A DNA stretch of 64,000 nt, taken from assembly GCF_900005765.1 (NCBI RefSeq), contig NC_041683.1, positions 248,001 through 312,000 of the forward strand. The letters are read 5' to 3'. Shown piece by piece: positions 35,601 through 45,088 of this stretch. Positions within the stretch are counted from its first letter, which is position 1, and each line of letters opens with the position of its first letter. The notes beneath the pieces are model-generated. The model was not told where the DNA came from and made no database searches. It saw nothing but the letters and a program-made list of their open reading frames with translations. The position numbers and the translations under genes are program-made. This DNA comes from Plasmodium relictum. Its lineage: Eukaryota > Apicomplexa > Aconoidasida > Haemosporida > Plasmodiidae.

Positions 35601-37080
35601 AGAAAATATAAATAGTGATAATACTTTAGAAGCTAACTCAGTAATTAAAAAACGACCGAACACTTTATACAATAACTTTTTAGAAAGCCTAAAACATCCT
35701 TCTTGTAAAGATGTAGTTGAAAAAGTAAAAAATTTTATTTTAAAATTTCCTCAAAATTTAAATAGAGAAAAAGCAGCAAATAAAATTCACAATTTTATAA
35801 GTGAAACACAACCCATCTTACTAAATTCAGAAATTTATAAAAATTTAAATAAATATCAAATAAATATGATAATAGAAGGTTATGAAAAATTTATTATGCA
35901 GAAATTATACTTTCACCTGTATCAAATGGATATTAAAGATAAAGATGAAGATGAAAAAATATACACAAAAATAAACTGTTTACAATGGGTAGAACTGAAA
36001 CATTTAGAAATTATTGAAGAAATAAATTTAGATCGTTTACAAATTGCACAAAGAGAGCTTTTAAGAATACAAAAAATGAAAGCACCTAATGATAAATTAA
36101 TTATGATTTTAAATTGTTGTCGTATTGTTACTTCAGTTCTCTTCGAAGCTAAAAAAAATCATAAAAAAAATAAAAAAAAAATGCTAAATAGCAACAAAGA
36201 ATATAATATAAATAAACTTGATGATAATGTAAGTGAAAAAAATAAGCAAGACGTAATAAATAAATATATAAAAAACATTGTAGAAAACAATCAAATTAAT
36301 AATTCTAAAAAAAATATTGAAGGAAACAACGGAGATAATAATAAAGAAAATACAACGTATGAAAATTTAGACGACTTTGAATATCAAGAAGAAATTAAAA
36401 ATAAAAGTAACTATCAATATTTAGAGGAAAATGAACCAAAAGATACTCATAATAATAATTTTAATAATTCTAATGACAATTTAAATGAAAATTTAAAAAT
36501 TTCTAAAAAGTATTTAAATATTGACACAATAATAGAAAGTGATGATGAGCTACTACCATGTGCCGATGAAGTATTACCTGTTTTAATTTTTGTTATAATT
36601 AAGACAAATCCACCTGAATTAATTTCTAACATTGCATATATTCAAAATTTTAGACATCCTAGCCATTTTGTATCTGAAGAAGCTTATTCTTTTACCCAAT
36701 TTTGCAGTGGTATTGAATTTATTAAAGAACTTGGAAAAACTACTTTTTTAAATATATCAGAAGAGGAATATAAAAAAAAAGTTTCAGAAGCTGAGAAATT
36801 ATACTTAAATGAAGTTAAAGAAAGTAACAAAAAGTTACAAGAAGCAGCTGGTAAATTAAATGAGTTAATCAAGCTTTCTAACGAAAAAAACTTATACAGT
36901 AATATTGCCAATAAAATTGAATCCTTAAACTTAAATTTTGAAAAAACAGAAAATTTAGATTCTCTAAGTATATCAAATTTACCATCATTTTTTGAAGAAT
37001 ACAAAATCCTTGTTAAATTAAAAAATGACATTTTAAAAGAAGTGCAAGACCATTTTAGTGAAAATTTGAATCAAAAATAA
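32638..37080 (+). CDS. VPS9: VPS9-domain protein (Rab5-family exchange factor)
   Basis: Single exon, 1,480 aa. The C-terminal part carries a VPS9 domain: helical lead-in from about residue 1022 (CKDVVEKVKNFILKFP), the core ADEVLPVLIFVIIKTNPPEL near 1309, and SEEAYSFTQFCSGIEFI near 1346, matching the D-x-x-LP..VLI and SEEAY..T signatures of Rabex/VPS9 exchange factors. A predicted coiled tail (about 1,365-1,480) follows. Roughly the first 1,000 residues are Asn/Lys/Ser/Glu-rich low complexity with no domain I recognise, and there is an Asn-rich insertion inside the VPS9 region (about 1,180-1,295). Likely activates Rab5-type GTPases in endocytic or haemoglobin-uptake traffic. From memory P. falciparum VPS9 is next to aLipDH, as here. 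Confidence 0.9.
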   Translation: MNDKIEYDEHFIFSNEWDELTYKNHDKGILNKNNEVVKNINDMDFFFDNFEDNNEKPNNEKLQNGKINGESTVNAFNDSLWLESDISNISINKTHEEHNIIMRNSDNSYKINENINNSHDLELHIDEKVDIDPKLDLWENNKNFSSNNNSTKGKKTNFYNYKCNKETIDSNILTNNEDNIITLNKNSLKLEYPEYTFNEYDMESNNLSNENNALNDSNFDVNVYQNVDVNNLNNENKNDKDTSTNEQNKIHNNNSRENNNETSKNVDPKDCNKKVNTHESILKKKMNNVFVNDNSNFDFDTTSGTTDKTYNASSMNNNSTYTNKNNDCHSFDGNIIHKYTNSNGEDINKSNNSENVKYNQNEKKNESLNLLSSKDKIDTKKAKSVAKKSMNSNSSIESSVNIVNYSISDDKNMKLKKKKKKNSISDILTHSLTLSDNLEDSKSVSQGNKNIKSKDISKLSVNSNTEEKKIRKKKKKNSTSSDENILDTIKVSDEKKFFNEIKEYLNNKNTKEINVKKIDENNFSYDIDIKNNLKEKIKTSKKQLSSSKESSPKDKIKKKEKKVLLKQNNSINQKTIEKQKMNEKKCKKANTNNTLATTLTEEKNTPDTKNKCKNIEDIEINITNYFENRDNEKGIIEKNSTEMIINSSNTENVKLNSFSYLNKFNKHKNELPNDCGMPFRNIDYSDEIDQNNYSKKKIKNEKSVNQIQENNYINASNESCIEKIDKINLCKSKSYSEDIYSQEEFYQNHHTSSKKEIETKSFEKEKEMETKNNENKIEIKYAEKDWTKNGFIKRIKKEKENEKSKYIEKEEIKNNRSILQNEETDQSIYTKQDMNNTEENEKEENIKNLYDESTIKNRTNVQQKSRKFKDIFISFIKRDDSKKNEDVPEKNVENRKMLKKENAKSDELKLNKKNENEKIKTNFYNLKKKSYDEDDEKSKKKFFTKKKLFSDASNDFLQNEYIEKENILKKNIIINNESDEKSASSPPKENINSDNTLEANSVIKKRPNTLYNNFLESLKHPSCKDVVEKVKNFILKFPQNLNREKAANKIHNFISETQPILLNSEIYKNLNKYQINMIIEGYEKFIMQKLYFHLYQMDIKDKDEDEKIYTKINCLQWVELKHLEIIEEINLDRLQIAQRELLRIQKMKAPNDKLIMILNCCRIVTSVLFEAKKNHKKNKKKMLNSNKEYNINKLDDNVSEKNKQDVINKYIKNIVENNQINNSKKNIEGNNGDNNKENTTYENLDDFEYQEEIKNKSNYQYLEENEPKDTHNNNFNNSNDNLNENLKISKKYLNIDTIIESDDELLPCADEVLPVLIFVIIKTNPPELISNIAYIQNFRHPSHFVSEEAYSFTQFCSGIEFIKELGKTTFLNISEEEYKKKVSEAEKLYLNEVKESNKKLQEAAGKLNELIKLSNEKNLYSNIANKIESLNLNFEKTENLDSLSISNLPSFFEEYKILVKLKNDILKEVQDHFSENLNQK

Positions 37081-38072
37081 ATATAATCTATAAATATTTA
37101 TTTGAACTTTTAAAAATATAATACATAATTCTATAGGATTTAATTTTCATATTTTTAAAATTATTCTAATATAGAAGCATTATATAAACTTTAACAAGAT
37201 ATATAAATATGCTTTTACTTTTTTTTTTTTTTTTTTTGTGTACATTTATTTCAAATTTAAAAAATGTTCTTACATTCTTTTTTTCAGTTTTCTATAACAA
37301 TACAAAAAAATTTGTCCTAATGGTAAATAAAAAATTTAATAACATTATTTTTTTTTTAACTACAAAAATGTTAAATTATAGCATAAATACTTTTTTCTTT
37401 TTTTATAACAAAAAAAAAAAAAAAAAGAAAATTAAGCTAAGACTTATATCCAGATATGTAGTTAATATTTTTAAAAATAAATTGTATGATATATATTTAA
37501 AAAAACAGTAGTATAAAGTTTTAAGAAAAAAAAAAAAAAGTAATAGTTATTCATAGAAAATAATTTTCACTTATATATAAAAATCTAAAATATAATATTT
37601 TTCATTTGAACTATAGGAATAATTGTTCTAAAAACAAAAATTCAAAAAAAACCTATTATTTTATACTATGTAGCAATATGAAATATTCAATTATTTTAAT
37701 AAACATTCTTAAGATATAGAAATATTAATTTTTTTCTTATTTTTTCCGTTATTAAACATATATGATATTAAGAATCACCTTTTTATTTTATTTTATTTAA
37801 TTTTTTTTTTTTTTTCTCCTTAAATATTAAAATAAATTTTTAAAATTTTAAATGTTCAATATATATTTTTTTTTACTTCTTAATAGTTCTTAAATTTATC
37901 TTTCACTAATGTAGTATTACAATGCAATGACATTTTTAATAAATCTTTAACCTTTCACATTCTCAATAATTTTAATAAAAAAAAAAAATGTAAATAAAAA
38001 AGGTATCTACTTAAAAATAAAATTATTTATAAATTTTTTTTTTATTTTGAATATTAAAAAAACAATTTTAAA
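37081..38072. other. intergenic region VPS9 / PUBL
   Basis: 992 bases, 3' flank then promoter. A 100-codon plus ORF at 37,209-37,511 is Phe/Lys homopolymer-like and I do not call it. Confidence 0.6.
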
Positions 38073-39198
38073 ATGATTTTTAACTTAAACTTTTGTATTA
38101 TTTTTTTATTCTATTTTTTTGTAACATACATATGTAGAAGTATTAAATTACACGATAAAAGTAAACTAATAAAGAATAATTTCATGAATATCTCTAATAC
38201 ACCAGTTAAAACAATTAGAAATAAAAATAATTTAAAAAAATATGATGTAAAGAAATATAATATAATGATTACTTATTATGATAAGTCAGATATTTTCCAT
38301 AAAAGTTTTTTTTTATCAATAGATGAAAAGGCTAACATCAAGGATTTAAAAAAAAAAATTGAAAATTTACATGGAATACCAACAATGTTTCAAGAAATAC
38401 TATATGAAAATAAATCATTAAATGATGATTTAATTATAAAAAATATAATTGAAGATAAGAAAATAAAGCTGTTAAATTTTCGTCTTATACCTATACTTCC
38501 ACACATATTTAATGAAGAAAAAAATGATGAATATGAAAAGGAAAATAAAAAAATTCGAAATTTAAAAGATAAACTAAAATATTTTGGATATATAACCCTT
38601 CTTAATGAATATAAAAAATTATTAAAAAAATTAGAAGAAAAAAAATATATCATAAAAGATGTTGATATTATTGAATCGTTTAAGTCTTTTGATAAAGAAT
38701 TTGAAAATACTTTAAAAAACAACAATATAAGCTTAGAAAAAATAAAAAAAGAGATAGATGATTTAAGATATATTGATAAAAAAAAATTATTGTTGAGATT
38801 AGAAGTAGATTATCCATTAATGAGCAGTTTATTACTAGACAGAATAAAACAATTAATTCAATTTTATTATTTAGGTGATGTTAAATCAGTAATTAAGTTT
38901 TCTATTTTTTTCTACATATTATATAAATATGCCAATTATCCAAAGAATATTAAAATCTTCTTTTTATATTTATCCATTTTTATATTAATAGCACCCTGTA
39001 AATATTTTTATAAAATTTTTCACTTTCTTTTTTTTTTTGTTCCTCAAGATATATTATTTTCAGGTTCACTTAAATTCCTTGAAAAAATTTTTTTTTTTTA
39101 ATTATAATTTTCTTATACCTTTTTTTTTTTTTATTTTATTTTCAGGATTCACAAATATTTTGTCTGCTTCTTATCAACAAATACTTATGTGTCAGTAA
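38073..39198 (+). CDS. PUBL: plastid ubiquitin-like protein with C-terminal membrane segments
   Basis: Two exons: 38,073-39,063 and 39,146-39,198 (donor GTTCAC, acceptor TTTTCAG), 347 aa. Reading through instead would give a 342-residue form ending in Phe. I prefer the spliced one because it yields a non-repetitive end (FTNILSASYQQILMCQ). N-terminal signal peptide (FNLNFCIIFLFYFFVTYIC), a basic leader, then a ubiquitin-like fold at about 62-135 (IMITYYDKS..., IKDLKKKIENLHGIP, QEILYENKSLNDD). No C-terminal Gly-Gly follows the fold. Helical Lys-rich stretch, then two hydrophobic helices around 265-325. From memory this is the chr8 position of PUBL, an apicoplast protein needed for plastid protein import in Toxoplasma. 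Function here is by homology and position. Confidence 0.75.
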
Positions 39199-39837
39199 GA
39201 ATAACTTAAAAGTACAAAACTTTTTATTTTATATTTAACTCCTATTTTATATCCTTTTTTTTTAAATACAACTTTTTTTTTTTCTTTTTCTTTTATTATT
39301 TGAATAATTTTTTTATATAAATTACTTTCATTTATCAAATACTTAAAAAGATAATTAAATAACTACTGAAAAGTTTTTAGTATCATGCTTATGGTATTTT
39401 TATTTTTTTTCATATACTCAATTATTTTCTTATAAATTTTTTTAAATAACTTATTTGATATTTTTTTGTTTTTAAAACACATTTTTTAATACATTTTATT
39501 TATCTTTTTTTTTTTTTTTTTTTTTTTATTTGCTAATAGTTCATTTTTCTTTTTAATAAATATGAAATTTTTTTTTTCATTTTTGTTATACTTTAAAAAA
39601 AACCTATAAAAAAAAAAATGATAGCATGCTTCTGAAATATACATTGCTAATAAAAAAAAAAAAAAATAAATAAATAAATAAAATGTATATATATTCATTT
39701 AAAATGAAAATTATAATTATTTAAAAAAAAAAAAAATGAAATAATATCTAACAAAAAAGATATAATAAAAAAAAGAAATAAAATAGTAAAAAAAATATAT
39801 AATTATATATCAAGATTTTTAGAAAAATTTTACAAAG
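39199..39837. other. intergenic region PUBL / eIF3g
   Basis: 639 bases; 3' flank and promoter. A minus ORF at 39,486-39,698 is homopolymer-driven. Nothing else recognised. Confidence 0.6.
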
Positions 39838-41736
39838 ATGTTACAAACTGGTAAATATACAAAAAAAGCCTATACAATATCTCAAACACCAAAAAAAACA
39901 AAAAAATATTTTTAATATATATATATATATATATATTTTTTTTCTTCTATTTTTCTTACCTTAGAAAAAAAGTGGGCAGATATTGATGTAGATGATGATG
40001 AATCATTAATCGATAATGAAAATAGTAATTAAAAAAAAAAAATAGATAAAATAAATGACTAACACATATATTTATAGAATTTTAAACATATATAAAAGGG
40101 AAACATATTTTTATCTTATACATAAATTTTCAAATTTTTTTTTTTAATTTTTTAAAGAAAAAAAATGGGAAGATATAGATGCAGATGACGATTTAGAGAA
40201 CAATAAGAAATTATCCTACTTTACAAACTACGAAAATGGAATAAAAGTTGTTACTAAATATTCTGAAAACTTAAAAAAGCAAACAGTCAAAGTAAAAATA
40301 AAAATATTATTTAAAAATTTTATCTTTCTATATTTTTATCTCGTTTTTACATTATTTATCTTAAATATATATTTTTAGGTAACAAAGAAAATTAAAGAAG
40401 TTGTTATAAAAAAAAAGTTAAATAAAGAAATAAATAATCGACTTAATTTAAAAAAATTTAATGTTGACAATGTAATATAAAAAAAAAATAAAAGAAAAAT
40501 TATTTATTGATATTTTAAAGTTATTATAATTCATATCATATAAAATGTTTTTGTATAAAAATATTGTGTAAATGTTTTTGTGTAATAATTTTTTTCTTTC
40601 AGCATAATTCGGTTACAGTTGAACCTACCGATGTAATAAATATAGAAGTCCCAAAAAATAATCCATTAGATTTCTTAAAGGATGCTGAATATGATTATTT
40701 ATTTGCTGAACAAACAAATAAAACAACAAAAGATTTGAAAAATAGATTTAAAATATTGAAAGATGAAGAAGTTGATGTATAAAATTTCTCAATTATATTT
40801 ATTATTAGTATATATTTTTATTTTACTTTCATATTAATTCAATGTTTTTTTTTTTTTTTTTTTAGGAAGTTAAAGCTGAAGATACTAGTAAAACTGCAAC
40901 CAGAAGAGACGGACTATATTACAGATCACACGTAAGCTTAATGTTTTTGCATAAAACATTTTTAATTTTTTTTTAAAAATATACAAGAAAAAATTTTAAT
41001 TTCATTTCTTTTAATTTTTATATTTTATATTACTTTATTTTTTTTAATTTTTTTAATAGGATACTCAAAATAAAGAATGTACTGTTCGTGTAACGAACTT
41101 AAGTGAAGATGTTAATGTAATTAAAAAAAAAAAATTAATATAATTAAAATACTTAAAAAAAAATTACCACTTAGAAATTAAATATATATATTCATATATT
41201 TTTTAAATTATTACTTAAAAATTAAATATATATATATTTATATATTTTTTAAAATCAATAAAAATATTATAATTTTTTTTTTTAAAAATAGGAAAATGAA
41301 TTATCTAATTTATTTGGAAGAGTAGGAAACATTGTTAGAATGTTTTTAGCCAAGCATAAGTAAATAATATATTTGCGTATTTTTAATAAAATTTATTTTT
41401 TCTTCAAACAAATTTTTTTTTATTTTTGCATAGCAATGATGTTGCAATAATTGTTTTATTTATTTATTTATTTTTTTTTTTTTAATCTTATTAGAGAAAC
41501 ACAAAACTCAAAAGGTTTTGCTTTTATAACATATTCTAAAAGAGAAGAAGCAAAGAGAGCTATTGAAAAATTAAATAGACACGGATTTGAAAACCTACTC
41601 TTGAGTGTAAAAAATCAAAATAATAAATTTAAAATATAATATATACACATATATATTTTTTAACCTTTTTTCTTTATCATCACAATATAATTTTTTTTTT
41701 TTTCAGGTGGAATGGGCAAAACCATCAAACAGATAA
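39838..41736 (+). CDS. eIF3G: translation initiation factor eIF3 subunit g
   Basis: Ten exons: 39,838-39,850 (only 13 nt), 39,965-40,024, 40,158-40,291, 40,379-40,471, 40,603-40,776, 40,866-40,931, 41,060-41,116, 41,292-41,359, 41,495-41,606, 41,707-41,736; phases join to 268 aa. C-terminal RRM from about residue 185: RNP2-like VRVTNL, RNP1 KGFAFITY, ending LLLSVEWAKPSNR, the usual eIF3g tail. The N-terminal tryptophan motif of eIF3g is present twice: KKWADIDVDDDE in exon 2 and KKWEDIDADDDL in exon 3. The zinc-knuckle seen in fungal/animal eIF3g between the two halves is not visible (no CxxC..HxxxxC). Part of the 43S pre-initiation machinery, binding eIF4B/mRNA in scanning. Confidence 0.92.
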
Positions 41737-41885
41737 AACTTCCTTTTTTTATTTTTTTTTTTATTTTAAAAGATCAACACAATTTAACTTATATTGATTA
41801 TTATTTTCTATTATATTGTAATTTATAGCTAAACAATACCTGAAAAAAAAAAAAAAAAGATTAAAAAAATAAAAATGATGAAAAT

Positions 41886-43639
41886 TTAAATGAAAACTTT
41901 AAATATTTTTATTAACCATTCAAATAAATAAATTTCTTCAGGATGTATTATTCTAAATTTTTTTTTTAATTCTTCCCAATGCTCTTTTAAGTTATTATAT
42001 GTATTTCCATACTGCATATTATAAATGGCAATAATTAAATCTACCAAATTATTATCTATAAAAAAAAATAGAAGAAAAAAAAAGTGTTATAGGAATTATT
42101 TTTATAAATTAATAATTCTTTTTTCTTAAATTTCAATATTAACCATAAGAATCATAAAGAAAAATAATTTTTTTTTTTGTAGATATTTTATTATTATTAT
42201 TGTTATTATCACTAAAATCATTATTATTACTACTAAAATTGTTATTATTATTGCCAAAATTGTTATTATTATTATTATTGTTATTGTTACTATTCAAATT
42301 ATTATTATTGTTATTGTTATAAATATTTGAATTATCTTGATACGATAATTTTTGTTCACTATTTAAATTCCCATTTTTTAAGTATCTTTTATTATTTTGT
42401 GGATCTTTACTAAGTTGATTTTGTTCATCCTTTCCATTTGCATCTTCTGTGAAGCTATCGTTAGTATAATTTATTTCACTTAATATCCTATTAATTAAGT
42501 TATCGTCTTCTTTTAATGATTTTAAATAAGAAGTAATAAAACATATTTTGTTTTGATTTTCATTTTTCTTTATAAAATTCAAAAGTTCCATATACAACTA
42601 AAAAAAAAAAAAAAAATTGTTTTTTAGTCTTATTTTATATATATATATATATATAAATATGCTAACTTTTTTTTCTGGAATGTTGTAGGGATTTGTTATA
42701 AAATTATAATTAATTTCACTTGATATATAATCATAATTTTTTATATTGGCTTCGGTTGTTTTCAAATAAAATGGGCTATATAAATCAAAAATTTTTTTCT
42801 CACATTTCATTTTACTATTATATTTTATAAAAGACAAAATCTGAATTTGATGATCATCTAAATTTTCGATTTGTTCATAAAATTCTGTTTGTCTATCTCT
42901 GTTATATTTTTGTAATTCTTCATTCATGCTATTTTTTAAAACATCTTTTCTTAACTTATATGTTATAACATCAAAAGGAAATTTTCCTTAATAAAATTAT
43001 TAAAAAAAAAAAAAAAAGATATAAAATTTTATAGAAAATTGTTTAATAAAATAATATATTATATATATATATATATTAATTTAAAATATTTCCTATTATA
43101 CCTGTAAAAATATAATATTTCTTATTACTAATACTTTGAATAAAGCGTACCTCATTTTCATATTTATAATTATATAAATCTAAATTATTACAAATATGTC
43201 TTTTTGAAAAATAACTGTCATATATATAAAATATTGCATAAAAGGAAGTAATAAAAAATAACAATATTATAAAAAATCTCTTAAAGAATTCACAAATGAA
43301 ATATTTTCTACTTAACTTAGATGCATTTACTGTATCAGTACTTGAATCATCAGTTAATGTTTGGGTAAAAAATTGGCTACTAAACATTTTTTTTAAGTTT
43401 TTTCTGTCAATTTTAATAGTTCTTATATTCATTTCTCTTTTATCCTTATTTTTCCCATTTATTTTTTCTTTTTCTTGTTCATCATTTTCTACTTTTTCTT
43501 CATCAAAATTAAATTCATTTTCTAAATTTTTATATTCATCTTTAATATCATTTTTTGACACCTTATTTTTTTTATCAGAAATTTCAAAAGTTTCCATTTT
43601 TGAAAGAAAAGGAGAATCATCAATTTTTTTTTCTGCCAT
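41886..43639 (-). CDS. membrane protein of unknown function with Asn-rich insert
   Basis: I do not recognise it. Four exons, right to left: 43,639-43,102, 42,986-42,667, 42,597-42,144, 42,055-41,886; phases join to 493 aa. Residues 1-110 are acidic/basic and hydrophilic. A single TM helix lies at about 121-141, with no preceding signal peptide, suggesting a type II protein with the larger C-terminal part lumenal or outside. C-terminal half: a region with CEKKIFDLYSPFY, then KICFITSYLKSL, an Asn-rich tract at about 380-422, then IIFLYDSYG joined to DNNLVDLIIAIYNM and LKEHWEELKKKFRIIHPEE. The two hydrophobic-strand motifs (ICFITSY, IIFLYDSY) look like core strands of an alpha/beta domain split by the Asn insert. 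Exon borders are supported by phase and frame only. Confidence 0.7.
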
Positions 43640-44511
43640 TCTCCAATATGTTCACAGAAATAATTGATAAGTATTTTTATTTTTTTTTTTTTTAAATAAT
43701 TAATATTTAATATATTCGAAAAAATAAAAAGCAATTAAACCAAAATTTTTTTGAAATGAAAAAAAAGGAGAAAAAACTAAAATTCTAAAAAATGGAACAA
43801 AAAAAAAATGTATTTAAAATGTATTAAGTTTAAAAAATGATTAATTAAAGACTAATAAATATTATTGCTACTTCTTTTTTTAAAAAAATTTCAATAAAGT
43901 TTTTAATTTATTATTTATTGTTTTCTTATTATTGTTTAAATTTGTTCACATTCGTTAAACCTAATATTTTTTTTTTTTTTTTTTGACACTTAAAAATTCT
44001 TTAAAAATGATACATCTAAATTATAAGACAAAAAATTAACTTTGAAAAATAAAATTTTTTTTTGGAATAATTTAAATTTTAATATATATTCTTCTTTTAT
44101 AATTTTATAAAATAACTAATGAGTTTTATATAACAAATTGTTTTAATTTTTTTAAAAACCAGAAAAATCCTAAAATTACGAAAAACAAATTCTAGAAATA
44201 TAGTTTATGTGCAATTAAATATATGCCTCATATGCATGTTTACTTATGAACATTATTTTTTTTTTTTTTTTTTTTTTAAATCATAAAATTATAATTTAAT
44301 ATATCTATAAGAATTATATTTCCTTTAATTTTATTATAATTAATAGTTTTGTTATATTAAAATGATATAAAAAATATATATTTTTATAATAGATTTCTTT
44401 AATTTTTTTTTTTTAAATTTATAATTATTTATAAAAAAGATTTATTAGTATTTATATTTTTTTTTTTTTTTTATTTATCAAAAATATCACAAATTAAGAA
44501 TTTTTTAAAAA
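43640..44511. other. divergent intergenic region
   Basis: 872 bases between the starts of two unknown genes; presumably both promoters. A/T tracts only. The minus ORF at 43,522-43,734 overlaps the neighbouring exon in another frame and is a shadow. Confidence 0.6.
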
Positions 44512-45088
44512 ATGGATGAAGAAAAGATTGATGAAATGATTGAAAATTCATTAAAATCTGCTGATACAGAAAATCCCTATTTTTTACAGCAAAATAATAT
44601 ATATTGGGAAACAGGCCACAGGACTTACGTTCCATTTTTTCATTTTTTAATACATAAATATACAAATAAAATTGTTGATGATCAGGTAAAAATTAAAGAA
44701 AAATTTTAATTTTGTTTTATATATTCTTTTTTTTTTTCGTTATACATATATATATAATTATTAATTTTTATTTATTTATTTATTTATTTATTTTTTTTTT
44801 CATTTTAAGATAAGAAAATTTACAAATAGAGTAAAAAGTATTCACCATACACCTTATGTTTTTCATAAAGATGGATATTTCAGAAGTTATTATGGAGATC
44901 CTGATGTTAACATGATTTTTAATTTAAAAAAAAATACAAACTTTGTATTTAATTCCACTGGATCATTAAATTCTTATAATTTATTAAGTAATAATTGTAC
45001 TTACGATAAATCTACTTATATATTTAATCAAATTCTTATGAGTGCTTTTAAATTAGATTTAAAAGATGTTTTAGAAAATAATTCTTAA
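44512..45088 (+). CDS. small conserved-looking protein, unknown function
   Basis: Two exons: 44,512-44,685 and 44,810-45,088, 150 aa, phase 0 junction with GT..AG. I do not recognise the family. It has no signal peptide or TM helix. The N-terminus is acidic ([18 protein letters not shown]), followed by a His/Tyr/Phe-rich core ([40 protein letters not shown]) and an Asn-rich C-terminal part. The high content of aromatic, His, Pro and Gly residues, unlike chance ORFs in this DNA, argues for a real globular protein. It is the last gene of the chr8-like block. Confidence 0.7.

Noticed and set aside
37209-37511. 100-codon plus ORF between VPS9 and PUBL
   Set aside because: Dominated by Phe and Lys homopolymer codons from T and A runs, with no domain, signal or splice context.
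39064-39101. Unspliced C-terminus of PUBL (..LKFLEKIFFF)
   Set aside because: Ends in a T-run; the spliced alternative gives a balanced sequence in phase with a clean TTTTCAG acceptor. The unspliced form remains possible.
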